From Deltaproteobacteria bacterium (GTDB lineage Bacteria > Desulfobacterota > Desulfuromonadia > Desulfuromonadales > Geopsychrobacteraceae): DNA of 64,000 nt. Positions 10,297 to 21,127 of this stretch are shown in pieces. A program made the translations under genes and the position numbers. The first letter of the stretch is position 1. Every line of letters begins with the position of its first letter. Location: NCBI GenBank assembly GCA_024280485.1, contig JAJRQB010000030.1, positions 99,463 through 163,462 of the forward strand. Direction: 5' to 3'. The notes beneath the pieces are model-generated. The model did not search any database. It saw nothing but the letters and a program-made list of their open reading frames with translations, and had not been told where the DNA came from.

Positions 10297-10467
10297 CATC
10301 TCCCGCTTTAGATATTCTTTCTATGGTCGCCTATAGTCTGCCTTGATCCTCAGGGGCTATCTCACATTTTCAAATGCCTGTATTGTGACATCATTCTCTT
10401 CTGGCTCTATAAGTTTGGTCTCGCCATATTGACAAGTTGAATCGGAGCAAACCATAATACATAAACG

Positions 10468-10485
10468 ATTGAGCAACTATTCAAT
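10468..10485 (+). promoter_or_regulatory. Candidate ArsR/SmtB-family operator
   Basis: ATTGA-gcaactat-TCAAT imperfect dyad directly upstream of the ArsR gene start. Confidence 0.5.
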
Positions 10486-10496
10486 TAAGGATATGC

Positions 10497-10850
10497 ATGA
10501 CAGAAGATACCTGCCTGATAACCGTCATCAATGAAGAGCGTATCGCCCAGGCAAGGGCTCAGATGCCTGAAGAGCATCTGTTGATTGAGTTGGCTGAAAC
10601 ATTTAAGCTCCTCGGCGATCCAACCCGGGTAAAGATCTTGCAGGCACTAGCGATCACTGAACTCTGTGTCTGTGATCTGGCTGCTCTGCTTGAGATGACC
10701 TCATCGGCGATCTCTCATCAACTGAGACTGTTACGGGCACGAGGAATCGTGCGTTTTCGCAAGGCAGGGAAGGTCGTCTATTACAACCTTGATGACAGTC
10801 ATGTGCAGACTCTGGTCGAAGTCAGCCTGCGTCATGCTGCTGAGTGCTGA
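10497..10850 (+). CDS. ArsR/SmtB-family metalloregulator
   Basis: 117 aa; ELCVCDLAALLEMTSSAISHQLRLLRARGIVRFRKAGKVVYYNLDD; C-terminal DSH-VQTLVEVSLR-HAAE fits D-x-H-x10-H-x2-E. Confidence 0.92.
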   Translation: MTEDTCLITVINEERIAQARAQMPEEHLLIELAETFKLLGDPTRVKILQALAITELCVCDLAALLEMTSSAISHQLRLLRARGIVRFRKAGKVVYYNLDDSHVQTLVEVSLRHAAEC

Positions 10851-10865
10851 GGAACAATTATTATC

Positions 10866-11945
10866 ATGCTCGATATAGTTATCGGTATCGCAACGGAATG
10901 CTGGCAGATCCTACTCGAATCAGCGCCCTATGTCTTACTCGGTTTTTTTGCGACCGGTCTTCTGAAAGCTCTGGTCCCTGAAGAGGCGATTGTCAGGCAC
11001 TTGGGGAAAAGCAGTACCGGATCGGTGCTTAAGGCCTCTTTGTTTGGCGTGCCTCTGCCGCTCTGCTCCTGCGCCGTGATTCCTGCCGCAATCGGCTTGC
11101 GTAAACAGGGCGCCAGCAAAGGAGCTTCAGCGGCGTTTCTGGTCTCGGTCCCGGAGACTGGCGTCGATTCGGTGGCAATTACCTGGGCACTGCTCGATCC
11201 CGTTATGACTTTTGTGCGGCCCGTCTCAGCGTTTATCACTGCGACAGTTACCGGATTGTTGATTAATCTGTTGCCGGATGCTGCTGTGACCCCCGGCAAG
11301 GTCGCGAAGAGTGATTGCTGCAACGCCTGTCCTTCTGAAGACGAGACCTCAGTCGACAGACCTGCGTTAATACAACGACTACGTGATGGTCAGGCTTTCG
11401 CATTTGGTGATCTACTCGGGGATATCGGGGGCTGGTTATTGTTTGGGATTGTCATAGCCGGGGGGATCACTTTTTTTGTACCGGATGATTTTATGACCCG
11501 CTATCTCGGTAGTGAATTTCTGTCGTTATTGATTATGCTGGCGGTGGGGATTCCGATTTACATCTGTGCCAGTGCCTCTACCCCTATCGCCGCAGTGCTG
11601 ATTCTCAAGGGACTTTCTCCCGGTGCTGCGCTGGTTTTTTTGCTTGCAGGTCCTGCGACCAATGCTGCGACCCTAACCGTGGTTTACCGGTTCTTCGGCC
11701 GCGCTGCGACCGGGATCTATCTCGCCGCTATTGCAGTCTGCTCATTACTTTTCGGTTTTCTGCTCAATCGCTTCTATTCGATAGCTGGCATCGATATTAT
11801 TAGCTGGGTCAAGCCGCTTGAAATATCTGACTCATCGCCGTTTGCGGTCGTTTCGGCAGTGCTGCTGCTGATTTTGGTTGGCAAAAATTTTCTACCGGGG
11901 GCAAAATCACCCGATTGTGGTTGTGGCGATTCCTGCTCTTCCTGA
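10866..11945 (+). CDS. Permease of the SO_0444/DUF318 type, putative metal efflux
   Basis: 359 aa; LFGVPLPLCSCAVIPAAIGLRKQGASKGASAAFLVSVPETGVDS; Cys-rich loop DCCNACPSED and C-terminus DCGCGDSCSS. Confidence 0.85.
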   Translation: MLDIVIGIATECWQILLESAPYVLLGFFATGLLKALVPEEAIVRHLGKSSTGSVLKASLFGVPLPLCSCAVIPAAIGLRKQGASKGASAAFLVSVPETGVDSVAITWALLDPVMTFVRPVSAFITATVTGLLINLLPDAAVTPGKVAKSDCCNACPSEDETSVDRPALIQRLRDGQAFAFGDLLGDIGGWLLFGIVIAGGITFFVPDDFMTRYLGSEFLSLLIMLAVGIPIYICASASTPIAAVLILKGLSPGAALVFLLAGPATNAATLTVVYRFFGRAATGIYLAAIAVCSLLFGFLLNRFYSIAGIDIISWVKPLEISDSSPFAVVSAVLLLILVGKNFLPGAKSPDCGCGDSCSS

Positions 11946-11999
11946 TCTCCATGCAACTAAGTAATGACTGTGCCCTATATGATTTGGCTCTCCCCGTTT

Positions 12000-12215
12000 G
12001 ACGCTGCCGAAGCGGAATAGAGATTTTGAGGAATTCGAACGAGGATGTCTGAGCCGTAGGCGAGTTTTCGAGTGAGCTCAAAATCGGCATGCAGCGCAGG
12101 GAACCGCCATGGTTCCTGATGGCGGCAAGGAGTTCGGGGCACATTTTGATCCAAGCTTTTGGGTGGACAAAAGTTTGGGCGCTTGTCGGTGCGCAACCCG
12201 ACGATCTTATTTTTT
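12000..12215. repeat. Intergenic element resembling a widespread proteobacterial dispersed repeat
   Basis: GATTTTGAG (12022-12030) / CTCAAAATC (12077-12085); gaggatgtctgagccgtaggcgagttttcgag; gcgcagggaaCCGCCAT-ggttcctg-ATGGCGG; cttttgggtggacaaaagtttgggcgc. Confidence 0.45.
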
Positions 12216-12248
12216 AACTTTGAATCAAATAAGGCGGAGCACTGATCA

Positions 12249-13541
12249 ATGAAAACCAACCCAAAAGACTGGCTCAGCTTCGACCGTCAGCACCTGTGGC
12301 ACCCCTACACCTCAATGATCAGTCCGCAACCGGTCTTTCCGGTGGTCAGCGCCAGTGGCGTGCGGCTTAAGTTGGAGGATGGCCGCGAACTGATCGATGG
12401 CATGGCCAGCTGGTGGTCGGCGATCCACGGCTATAACCATCCACGTCTCAATGCCGCCTTGCACGAGCAGATCGATAAAATGTCGCATGTCATGTTCGGC
12501 GGGCTGACCCATCCGGCGGCGGCGGAACTCGGTCGCAGGTTGGTTGAATTAACTCCGGCTCCACTGCAGCATGTCTTCTTCAGCGATTCAGGCTCGGTGG
12601 CGGTCGAAGTCGCGATGAAGATGGCGATTCAGTTCTGGTACAGTAGCGGTCGTCCGGAGAAACAGAGGCTGTTGACCCTGCGCAACGGCTATCATGGTGA
12701 CACTTTCGGCGCCATGTCGGTTTGCGATCCCGATACCGGTATGCACCAGATCTGGTCTGGCCTGCTCCAGCAGCAACTCTTTGCCGCGGCTCCGCAATGC
12801 CGATTTGATCAAGAGTGGGACGCGCAGGATATCTCTGGATTACAGCAGCTGATCGAACAACATCATCCTGAACTGGCCGCGATTATTCTGGAGCCGATTG
12901 TTCAAGGCGCAGGCGGGATGCGTTTCTATCATCCGCAATACCTGCGTGAGGTCCGTGCGCTCTGTGATCAATACGACCTGCTGCTGATCGCTGACGAGAT
13001 TGCCACCGGTTTCGGCCGTAGCGGTAAACTCTTCGCCTGCGAACATGCCGGGATCGCGCCCGATATTTTGTGTCTTGGCAAGGCACTGACCGGTGGCACT
13101 ATGACCTTAGCGGCGACCCTGGCGACATCCCGTGTGGCCGAAGGACTCTCCTCCGGCGAGCCGGGAGTTTTCATGCATGGCCCGACCTTCATGGCGAATC
13201 CATTGGCCTGTGCGGTGGCCAGTGCGAGTATCAACCTGTTGCTGGAATCTGATTGGCCCGGGCAGGTGTCAAGAATCGCTGCCAGCCTTGAAACCGGTCT
13301 GGCTCCTTGCCGCGACTTACCGCATGTCGCTGATGTGCGAGTGCTGGGTGCTATCGGGGTCGTCGAGATGCGAGAGCCGGTCAGTATGGCTCAGATCCAG
13401 CCGCAATTTGTGGAACAGGGCGTCTGGGTGCGGCCTTTTGGCAAACTGGTATATGTGATGCCGCCCTACGTGATAAATGAGCAGGACCTGGTCAGGCTCA
13501 CCGGAGCAATATGTCGCGTGGTTGAACAGCATCGGGCCTAA
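12249..13541 (+). CDS. bioA: Adenosylmethionine-8-amino-7-oxononanoate aminotransferase
   Basis: 430 aa; [16 protein letters not shown]...[21 protein letters not shown]...[37 protein letters not shown]. Confidence 0.95.
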   Translation: MKTNPKDWLSFDRQHLWHPYTSMISPQPVFPVVSASGVRLKLEDGRELIDGMASWWSAIHGYNHPRLNAALHEQIDKMSHVMFGGLTHPAAAELGRRLVELTPAPLQHVFFSDSGSVAVEVAMKMAIQFWYSSGRPEKQRLLTLRNGYHGDTFGAMSVCDPDTGMHQIWSGLLQQQLFAAAPQCRFDQEWDAQDISGLQQLIEQHHPELAAIILEPIVQGAGGMRFYHPQYLREVRALCDQYDLLLIADEIATGFGRSGKLFACEHAGIAPDILCLGKALTGGTMTLAATLATSRVAEGLSSGEPGVFMHGPTFMANPLACAVASASINLLLESDWPGQVSRIAASLETGLAPCRDLPHVADVRVLGAIGVVEMREPVSMAQIQPQFVEQGVWVRPFGKLVYVMPPYVINEQDLVRLTGAICRVVEQHRA

Positions 13542-13564
13542 ACGCATGTGTCTTTAAATAAGCA

Positions 13565-13942
13565 ATGTCTGAGTGGGGAGGAATGATGACGGAGCAACCG
13601 AAAGAACCGCAGTTGCCGGTCGAAAAATCACAGCCTGGTGCTCGTACTCCTTTGATTGAACGCCTGCATCGCGCCTTCGGGCCGCTGGTTGGAGGAATGA
13701 TTCTCGACCTGGTCGATTTGTCGAGTTTTGGTCCCTTCGGGATTGGCGGCTTTTTTGTCGGTGGGTTGACCGGCTGGTGGATTTGTTCGATTTATAATAT
13801 TGCAACTTCGACCCGGTTAACCTTGGCGTTGCTGGCAGGAATTTACTGCTTATTCCCTTTGACGGAATTTATTCCGGTGGCCACCCTGCTGTCGGCATTC
13901 ATCCGTTTTCGCGGTATTGGTGACTCAAAGACAATGGAGTAA
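13565..13942 (+). CDS. Hypothetical small membrane protein
   Basis: 125 aa; Gly-rich TM segment GPFGIGGFFVGGLTGWWICSIYNI. Confidence 0.55.
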   Translation: MSEWGGMMTEQPKEPQLPVEKSQPGARTPLIERLHRAFGPLVGGMILDLVDLSSFGPFGIGGFFVGGLTGWWICSIYNIATSTRLTLALLAGIYCLFPLTEFIPVATLLSAFIRFRGIGDSKTME

Positions 13943-14233
13943 CCCTAAACTGAAGATATCGGGTAACAACGTCATCAAGCCCAATGATCCTCGGGTGGTT
14001 TCATAATTTTAATCCTTTGGCGCTATCTTTTCTACCGCTCAGCCGCTAGTATAGACAAATCAATCCGGCTATCATCTCTTCCGCTCCACGTGCGAATTTT
14101 ATTGTGCGGCCTCGGGATAGAGGGTGTGGTCGGGTTTCTTTTTCGGACATGTCAAATTTGCCTCGAAAACCAGCGACTTGCTTGGTATTTCATGGCGTGT
14201 TTGGCTATTTTTTTCACAAAGGGAGTTCCTTAG

Positions 14234-14659
14234 ATGAGTAGTGCCCCGCTGTCGGCCGGTGATTATATTGCGGCCAAATGTACTAAATGTGGTCAGGAGA
14301 CCAATCACACCATAGTTGCCATGGTTGAAGATCTTCCTGTTAAAGTTCAGTGCAATACCTGTAATGGTGCGCATAAATATCGCAAACCGGCTGCTGCGAA
14401 AAAAACAGCTGCTGCGAAAAAGCCGGCGACCAGGCGAACAAAAGCAGATCCACAAGCTGTTGAACGACAACAATGGCAAGAGTTGGAACCTTCATTTAAT
14501 GCAAGTGCTGCAATCGCTTATTCGATGGATACAACCTACAAATTAAACGCTCTAATTAATCATCCGACTTTTGGTCTTGGTCAGGTCCAGAAGCTTGCCG
14601 GTACGCGCAAGGTGTTGGTTCTGTTTGCCGATGGAGCCAAGGTACTGCGCTGCGGTTGA
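14234..14659 (+). CDS. Hypothetical protein with N-terminal zinc-ribbon-like CxxC pairs and Lys/Ala-rich linker
   Basis: 141 aa; CTKCGQETNH...VQCNTCNGAHKY, KKTAAAKKPATRRTK, C-terminal NHPTFGLGQVQKLAGTRKVLVLFADGAKVLRCG. Confidence 0.75.
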   Translation: MSSAPLSAGDYIAAKCTKCGQETNHTIVAMVEDLPVKVQCNTCNGAHKYRKPAAAKKTAAAKKPATRRTKADPQAVERQQWQELEPSFNASAAIAYSMDTTYKLNALINHPTFGLGQVQKLAGTRKVLVLFADGAKVLRCG

Positions 14660-14683
14660 GTAGTTCTTCCTTCAGATCGTTGT

Positions 14684-14720
14684 AAGAGCCGAACACCAAT
14701 GGTGTTCGGCTCTTTTTTTT
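14684..14720 (+). terminator. Rho-independent terminator
   Basis: aagagccgaacacc-aat-ggtgttcggctctttttttt. Confidence 0.9.
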
Positions 14721-14865
14721 GGTGTTTTTATTTGCCTAAAAAGTTAATACTCATGCGCGTAATGGGATGCGTTGCTCTTTCCGACACGTCAAACCTGTCA
14801 ATTTTGAACAAAAGGAAAGCTCCCGGATTTACGGGGGACCTAACTGAACCAAGGAAGAGGGAATA

Positions 14866-15908
14866 ATGATGATCCGTTTCATGCTTATGTTAATTGCTTG
14901 TCTGTTTGTTTTAGCCGGCTGTGGTGGCGATGACTCCGCGACCGTAGCGGATCTGCCAGCCGGTGCTGGGACCTTCGCTGCTGGCGGCGATTTTAGCGTG
15001 GGTGATAGCCCTCGTTCCGTGGCCATAGGGGACCTGAACGGTGACGGAATCCTCGACCTGGCCGTGGCGAATGCTGGTTCCGTTGTCAATGATTTGATTG
15101 TCGATGGTTCCGATAACGTCTCGGTGCTTGTGGGTATCGGTGATGGAACATTTGCGCCGGTTACGGCGGCGGACATTTATGAAGCGGGAACCGCCCCTGT
15201 GTTCGTGGCCACAGAGGATCTGAACGCTGATGGAATCCTTGACCTGGTCGTGGCGAATTCCGGGTCCGATAACGTCTCGGTGCTGCTGGGTAACAATGAT
15301 GGTAGCGGTAAAAGTGATGGAACATTTGCTGCGCTCGGTTACGACGTGGGAACCAATCCTTTTTCCCTGGCCCTTGGGTATCTTAACGCTGATTTAATCC
15401 TCGATTTGGTCGTGGTGAATTCCGGTTCCGCTAACGTCTCGGTGCTTATGGGCAATGGTGATGGAACATTTGTGGTGGCGGTCGATTACGCTGTGGGGGA
15501 AAGTCCTCGTTCCGTGGCCATAGGGGATCTGGACGGTGATTTAATCCTCGACCTGGCCGTGGCGAATTTTAGGTCCCTTAACGTCTCGGTGCTTGCGGGC
15601 AAAGCCGATGGAACATTTGCAACTGCGGACAATTACGTCGTGGGTGCTAGCCCTCGTTCCCTGGTTATAGGGGATCTGGACGGTGATTAATTTCCGATGA
15701 TCTGGTCGTGGTGAACCCATTTTCCAATAGCATCTCGGTGCTTATCGGCGCCGCCGATGGGACCTTTGCGCCGGCGGTCGCTTATGCCGCTGGTGTTAAT
15801 CCTCTTTCTGTGGCCATGGGTGATCTGAACGGCGACGGGAGACTTGACCTCGCCGTAGTCAACCAGTCGTCCGATAATGTCACGGTGCTTGTGGGTAATA
15901 GCGACTGA
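14866..15908 (+). pseudogene. FG-GAP/VCBS-repeat lipoprotein, reading frame broken at about 15688-15706
   Basis: ORF 14866..15690 (lipobox LFVLAGCGG; repeats SPRSVAIGDLNGDGILDLAVAN) ends inside a repeat; the repeat resumes in another frame at 15708..15908 (NPLSVAMGDLNGDGRLDLAVVNQSSDNVTVLVGNSD). Confidence 0.8.
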
Positions 15909-16301
15909 TTGAAAGTCGCCGAACCTGTTATTGCGTCTGAAGGCGGAATTGACTTTGATGGGGCGTAGGCTGTTGGGTATAACATGCCTGCGCCCCTATT
16001 CATACCAACGGAACCCCTTCTCTTCGTTGGTCGGATTTGCGGCCTCATCGATCGTTTGACGACCCTAGACTCACGATAACTCCTGCCATTAATCACGCGA
16101 AGAGCCTGGCAAATCCAGAAATATCTTCTGCCTGTTGAATGCCAAACCTCTTGTGCCTGTTCGGGTTTCAGTGCACTCCCCAGTTAGCTCTTTGTCGGGC
16201 ACCATGGATTCAGGTAAAAAAGAGCAACTGTGGTGCATTCTTATCCTGTGTTACTCTTCGAAGGCTGAATTGTTCTCTATGACATCGAATGGAGCCAAAA
16301 A

Positions 16302-18254
16302 ATGGGGATCGCTGCAGATATAATCATTATTGTTTTAGCGGCGCTTGGCGGGGGTTTGCTTGCTCACGCATTGAGGCAACCGTTGATTCTTGGCTATATC
16401 CTTGCCGGAGTCTTGATCGGTCCCTTTACTGGCGGTGTTACGGTTTCCGATGTGCACGATATCGAAAAGTTGGCCGAAATCGGTGTCGCTCTGCTGTTGT
16501 TTGCACTCGGGCTTGAATTCTCCCTCAAGGAGTTGCGCCCGGTCAGACTGATTGCTCTGTTTGGGGCACCGCTCCAGATTCTGCTAACGATTGGCTTTGG
16601 CTTCCTGGTTGGGACCTATCTTGGTTGGACGCCGGTTGCGTCTCTGTGGCTCGGTGGTTTGGTCTCGCTGTCGAGCACCATGGTGATCTTGAAGACCCTG
16701 ATGAACCAGGGGATGATGGGGACCCTGTCGAGTAAAGTGATGGTCGGGATTCTGATTGTGCAGGATCTGGCTGTTGTACCACTGATGATTTTATTACCAC
16801 AGGTTTCAGATCCCAAGGCCGGCCTACCAGTGCTGGGGGTAGCACTACTTAAAGGGGTTCTATTTCTTGCGGTTATGTTGTTTGTCGGGGCGCGGATCCT
16901 ACCCTGGATCCTGACCCGGATCGCGCGTTGGAATTCGCGAGAACTTTTTGTTCTTTCAATTACTGCCATCGGTCTGGGAGTCGGTTACGCCACCTATCAG
17001 ATCGGTCTCTCCTTCGCCCTGGGTGCTTTTGTCGCCGGGATGGTGTTGAGCGAATCTGATTACGGCCATCAGGCTCTCAGTGATATAATTCCGTTGCGTG
17101 ATCTGTTCAGTCTGCTCTTTTTTACTTCGGTTGGAATGCTGCTCGATCCTGCCTTTCTGCTGGACAACTGGGTCGGAGTTTTGAAATTGGTATTGATGAT
17201 ATCCCTTGGCAAAGGATTGATTCTGGCGATTAGTACCAGATGTTTCGGTTATGGGAATGTAGTCCCGCTTGCCGTGGGATTGGGGATGTTTCAGATCGGA
17301 GAGTTCTCCTTTGTTCTGGGGCAGGTCGGATTTTCTGGTGGGTTTTTGAGTGGGGAGGAACATTCCTTTATCCTCTCTGCAACAATTCTCAGCATGTTGA
17401 TGACGCCTCTGATCTCAGGCTTAACGGTGCCGCTCTATCGATTGAAATCCCGCTATTCTCGAGCAGATGCCATCGCGACGGTTAATCTTCCACCTGAAGG
17501 ATTACATGGGCATATTGTTATTGCCGGTGGGGGTCGGGTCGGTCAGCATATTGCGCACCTTCTTACCCAGGTTGAAGTCCCTTTTATCATCATTGAGATG
17601 AATCATAATCGTCTCGAAGAATGTAAGAAACTTGGGTTTCCGGCTATTTATGGTGATTCCAGCCAGGAAATAGTCCTTGAAGCAGCGAATCTTGGCGTGG
17701 CTCAGCAAGTGCTGATTACCTTGCCGAATATTATCGACACCGAGGCAATTGTGCGCCAGGTTCATAACCGCTACCCCGCATTGAATATGGTGGTGCGGGC
17801 TGAAGGAGCTGAGCAGATGCGGGCGCTGTATGATGATGGTGTCTACATGGTCATACTTCCGGAACTGGAGGCTGGGCTTGAAATCGCTCGTCAGGCCTTG
17901 TTGCATCTCAAACTCCCGATCCCGGTCATTCAGCGCTATACTGATGCCTTGCGCCGCGATCACTATCATCCGGATCGTGAGATGGGTAAAGACCACCTGG
18001 AAATCAGTTTGTTAAAAAATGCACGTGATCATCTCGAGTTGAATTGGGAGCGGTTGGGTCAAGATAGTCTGATGGTGGGACAGAGTATTCGAGCATTGGA
18101 TATACGCCGCACCACAGGGGTTTCGATCGTCGGTGTTTTACGTGAGGGGAGCTTTAGCCCAAATCCGTCAGCTGATTTTGTTTTTCTAGCCGGTGATCTG
18201 ATCGCAGTCCTGGGAAACAGCAGCCAATGTGTAGAGATTAGCGCCCTGGCATAA
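16302..18254 (+). CDS. CPA2 monovalent cation:proton antiporter with RCK (TrkA-N/TrkA-C) domains, KefB-like
   Basis: 650 aa; membrane domain, then [32 protein letters not shown] Rossmann motif. Confidence 0.92.
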   Translation: MGIAADIIIIVLAALGGGLLAHALRQPLILGYILAGVLIGPFTGGVTVSDVHDIEKLAEIGVALLLFALGLEFSLKELRPVRLIALFGAPLQILLTIGFGFLVGTYLGWTPVASLWLGGLVSLSSTMVILKTLMNQGMMGTLSSKVMVGILIVQDLAVVPLMILLPQVSDPKAGLPVLGVALLKGVLFLAVMLFVGARILPWILTRIARWNSRELFVLSITAIGLGVGYATYQIGLSFALGAFVAGMVLSESDYGHQALSDIIPLRDLFSLLFFTSVGMLLDPAFLLDNWVGVLKLVLMISLGKGLILAISTRCFGYGNVVPLAVGLGMFQIGEFSFVLGQVGFSGGFLSGEEHSFILSATILSMLMTPLISGLTVPLYRLKSRYSRADAIATVNLPPEGLHGHIVIAGGGRVGQHIAHLLTQVEVPFIIIEMNHNRLEECKKLGFPAIYGDSSQEIVLEAANLGVAQQVLITLPNIIDTEAIVRQVHNRYPALNMVVRAEGAEQMRALYDDGVYMVILPELEAGLEIARQALLHLKLPIPVIQRYTDALRRDHYHPDREMGKDHLEISLLKNARDHLELNWERLGQDSLMVGQSIRALDIRRTTGVSIVGVLREGSFSPNPSADFVFLAGDLIAVLGNSSQCVEISALA

Positions 18255-18281
18255 TCTGGATTTTATCTGAAATTTGAAAAG

Positions 18282-18318
18282 AAAAAGCGTGAGCAGCCCA
18301 AAGGGTGCTCACGCTTTT
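18282..18318. terminator. Bidirectional terminator
   Basis: aaaaagcgtgagca-gcccaaagg-gtgctcacgctttt between convergent genes. Confidence 0.85.
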
Positions 18319-18325
18319 CAGTTTG

Positions 18326-20047
18326 TCAGGTTCTACGTCTGGCCGGTTTCTTGAAACCGCTAGAGGGTTTGCCGAAGGTTCTTCTTTTTGGAGGATGATT
18401 ACGGCTGGAATCGACCTTGATCTGCAACTGTTGGCCACGGACCCAGGCCTTGCCCAACTTGTTCAACACATCCTGTGACAGCGTTTTCGGCAGATCGACC
18501 AGGCTGAAATCGTGCATGATGGTGATTTTACCGATCATCGAAGAGGGCATGCCCCCTTCATTGCTGATCGCTCCGACCAGGTTCCCCGGCTCAACGCCGT
18601 GGCTACGCCCAACTTCAAGGCGGTACTGCTGACGTTCAGTATCATTGTCTCTCTGGCTGGGTCTAGAACCAGAATTAGAGCGGCCTTGAGTCTGATGGTA
18701 TGGAATTTCCTCGCGCTCTTCGGGTTGCAGAGGGCGATCTTTCTGCAGCAGGAAGGCCAGCGTGGCAGCGATCCGGCGGAAACTGACATCGGTATCATTC
18801 TGATAGCCATCGACCAGATCTTCAAAGAACTCCAGATCTTGCGCTTCCATCGCTTCGGTGACCTGATCCTTGAACATGCTCACGCGGCGGTCGGTGACCT
18901 GCTGACGACTCGGCAGCCCCATCGGCTTGATCGTCTGGCGTGTGGCACGTTCGATAGCGGCAATCATCCGTCGTTCACGCGGCGCAGCAAAGAGGATGGC
19001 TTTGCCGGAACGACCAGCGCGACCGGTGCGGCCGATGCGGTGGATATAGGATTCAATATCATTAGGGATGTCGTAATTGACGACGTGGCTGATGCGCTGA
19101 ACATCAAGCCCGCGAGCTGCGACATCGGTTGCGACTACGATATCGAGTTTGCCATCGCGAAAGCGCTCGACGGTCTTCTCTCGTGCTTGTTGGGTCATGT
19201 CGCCATTCAAGGCAGCACAGGAAAAACCGCGTGCTGCAAGTTTTTCGGCCAACTCCAAGGTCGCAACTTTGGTGCGGACGAAGACGATCATCGCTTCTGT
19301 CTCTTCGACTTCGAGAATCCGGGTCAGGGCATCCAGTTTATGCATCCCCTTAACCTGCCAGACAAACTGATCGATGGTCTCGGCAGTGCGCGTTTTGGTC
19401 TTGATCCGAATTTCAACAGGATCTTTCAGGTTGCGGCGTGCGACCCCGATCACCTCGTTGGGCATGGTGGCTGAAAAGAGTGCGGTCTGGCGTTCGGCCG
19501 GGGCGTGGGAGAGGATATCTTCTACGTCGGCAATGAAGCCCATCTTCAGCATCTCGTCAGCTTCGTCGATCACGATTGTGCGGATCTTGTCCAGCTTCAG
19601 GGTGCCACGGCGCAGGTGGTCCTGGATTCGACCGGGGGTCCCGACGACAGCATGTACGCCACGATGCAACTGGCGTAATTGCTGAACCATGCTTTGTCCA
19701 CCGTAGATCGGCAAGACATGGAAATCCTTGAGATGACGCGCATAGGTCTGGATTGCTTCAGAGACCTGCAGGGCCAATTCGCGAGTCGGAGTTAGCACCA
19801 GGATTTGAGGTGCGCGTTTTTTTAAGTTGAGCTGACTAAGCAAAGGCAGGGCAAATGCAGCAGTTTTTCCGGTTCCCGTTTGAGCCTGACCGAGTACATC
19901 GCGTCCTTCAAGCAATGGCGGAATACCCTGGGCCTGAATTGCAGTGGGGCTTTCATAGCCGAGTTCTTTGATGACTTTGAAAACATTGGGAGCTAGGCCG
20001 AGGTCAGCGAAACCGAGCGGTTGAGATTCTGGTTGAGATTCTGTCAT
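18326..20047 (-). CDS. DEAD-box RNA helicase (DeaD/CsdA-like, DbpA-type RNA-binding domain)
   Basis: 573 aa; AQTGTGKT, VIDEADEM, SAT, HRIGRTGRAGR motifs. Confidence 0.95.
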   Translation of the reverse strand: MTESQPESQPLGFADLGLAPNVFKVIKELGYESPTAIQAQGIPPLLEGRDVLGQAQTGTGKTAAFALPLLSQLNLKKRAPQILVLTPTRELALQVSEAIQTYARHLKDFHVLPIYGGQSMVQQLRQLHRGVHAVVGTPGRIQDHLRRGTLKLDKIRTIVIDEADEMLKMGFIADVEDILSHAPAERQTALFSATMPNEVIGVARRNLKDPVEIRIKTKTRTAETIDQFVWQVKGMHKLDALTRILEVEETEAMIVFVRTKVATLELAEKLAARGFSCAALNGDMTQQAREKTVERFRDGKLDIVVATDVAARGLDVQRISHVVNYDIPNDIESYIHRIGRTGRAGRSGKAILFAAPRERRMIAAIERATRQTIKPMGLPSRQQVTDRRVSMFKDQVTEAMEAQDLEFFEDLVDGYQNDTDVSFRRIAATLAFLLQKDRPLQPEEREEIPYHQTQGRSNSGSRPSQRDNDTERQQYRLEVGRSHGVEPGNLVGAISNEGGMPSSMIGKITIMHDFSLVDLPKTLSQDVLNKLGKAWVRGQQLQIKVDSSRNHPPKRRTFGKPSSGFKKPARRRT

Positions 20048-20320
20048 GGTCTATCTTTCCTGGAGGGCTGAAATACCCAGAAGTGAATCGTAGAGGGTGT
20101 TCTCGCAATTGAGGAGTGTAAAACTAAGGACCGTCCTGAATCGTTTCGCCACTCCGAAGGGCGAAAGTATTACCGCGTCTTGAACTCTAGATCAAGAAAT
20201 TTCTTCGATATTTTAGAGAATTAGCGAATTTGGGGGGCCTTTGGATCGTTTGAACAGGGCAACAAAGGCCTCATCCTCATGCCGGGGTACTCGGACTTTT
20301 GGTTCGGTATGATAGCGAAT

Positions 20321-20956
20321 TTAATCTGCCCGATCCACGTACCCGCTACCAAGCGCAGAAAAGGGCAGGTCGAGTTGCAGTTCAGGAACCTGTTTTCCGA
20401 CCCATGCGGTGAAGGTGTTGCTGTTGGGACCAGGGAAAATGCCGTATTCCTCAGCCCAAGGATATTCTCTGGCCGCCCGGTCGACCGCAACAATGAGCTG
20501 ATCGACGCCCTCTCCACGGTGCTCATTGAGTAACCGCGGTTGCTTGCCGTACCAGTAACGATCGGGCAGGTCCTTTGCGATTCTGAGGACTGATCCGGTC
20601 CGTTTTAAGCGCCAGCCGATCACTTCGTAGACCCGATAATGATCAGCATTGCTTGGTTTGGAGGCCAGCCAGGTATGGACCGCAAACCAGCCCCGCCAGC
20701 TCCAGGCCGGGGCAGCGTAGACTTGCAAAACAGCTTCTTTGGTGGTGAGAGGATCTGGAGCCAGACCGGCTGATTCGCGACTCGCGTTGTGCCAGTCGTC
20801 GTGGGTGGCACAGTTGGAGAGGATCATGATCAACAGGATCATAAGCAGTAGAAGTTTCAGAGATCTTTTGACGGCAGGACTCATCGGTATCCGCCTCCGT
20901 AGGTTTATTTTAGCTTCGTTGTGCATAGTGAGTAAACAGTGGACGATTGTATTCAT
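20321..20956 (-). CDS. DUF3750-like lipoprotein
   Basis: LSNCATHDDWHNASRESAGLAPDPLTTKEAVLQVYAAPAWSWRGWFAVHTWLASK; probable start at an internal MSPAVKRSLK. Confidence 0.7.
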   Translation of the reverse strand: MNTIVHCLLTMHNEAKINLRRRIPMSPAVKRSLKLLLLMILLIMILSNCATHDDWHNASRESAGLAPDPLTTKEAVLQVYAAPAWSWRGWFAVHTWLASKPSNADHYRVYEVIGWRLKRTGSVLRIAKDLPDRYWYGKQPRLLNEHRGEGVDQLIVAVDRAAREYPWAEEYGIFPGPNSNTFTAWVGKQVPELQLDLPFSALGSGYVDRAD

Positions 20957-21127
20957 CGCTATCGACGAAATTTAATTCCCGTTGAGAAATCTCTTCATAA
21001 GGATAGACATTTCTCTCTGTTCTTTCTCCACAAGGGCAGAACCATTGCTGGATCCCTTGCGAAAACCCTGTTTATAGCTATATTTATGAGTGTAGATTAA
21101 TTTTTTGCGTTTTTATTCAGGTTCCTT

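Noticed and set aside
18512-19474. 320-aa plus-strand ORF
   Set aside because: Lies entirely antisense to the clear DEAD-box helicase; composition reflects the complementary strand.
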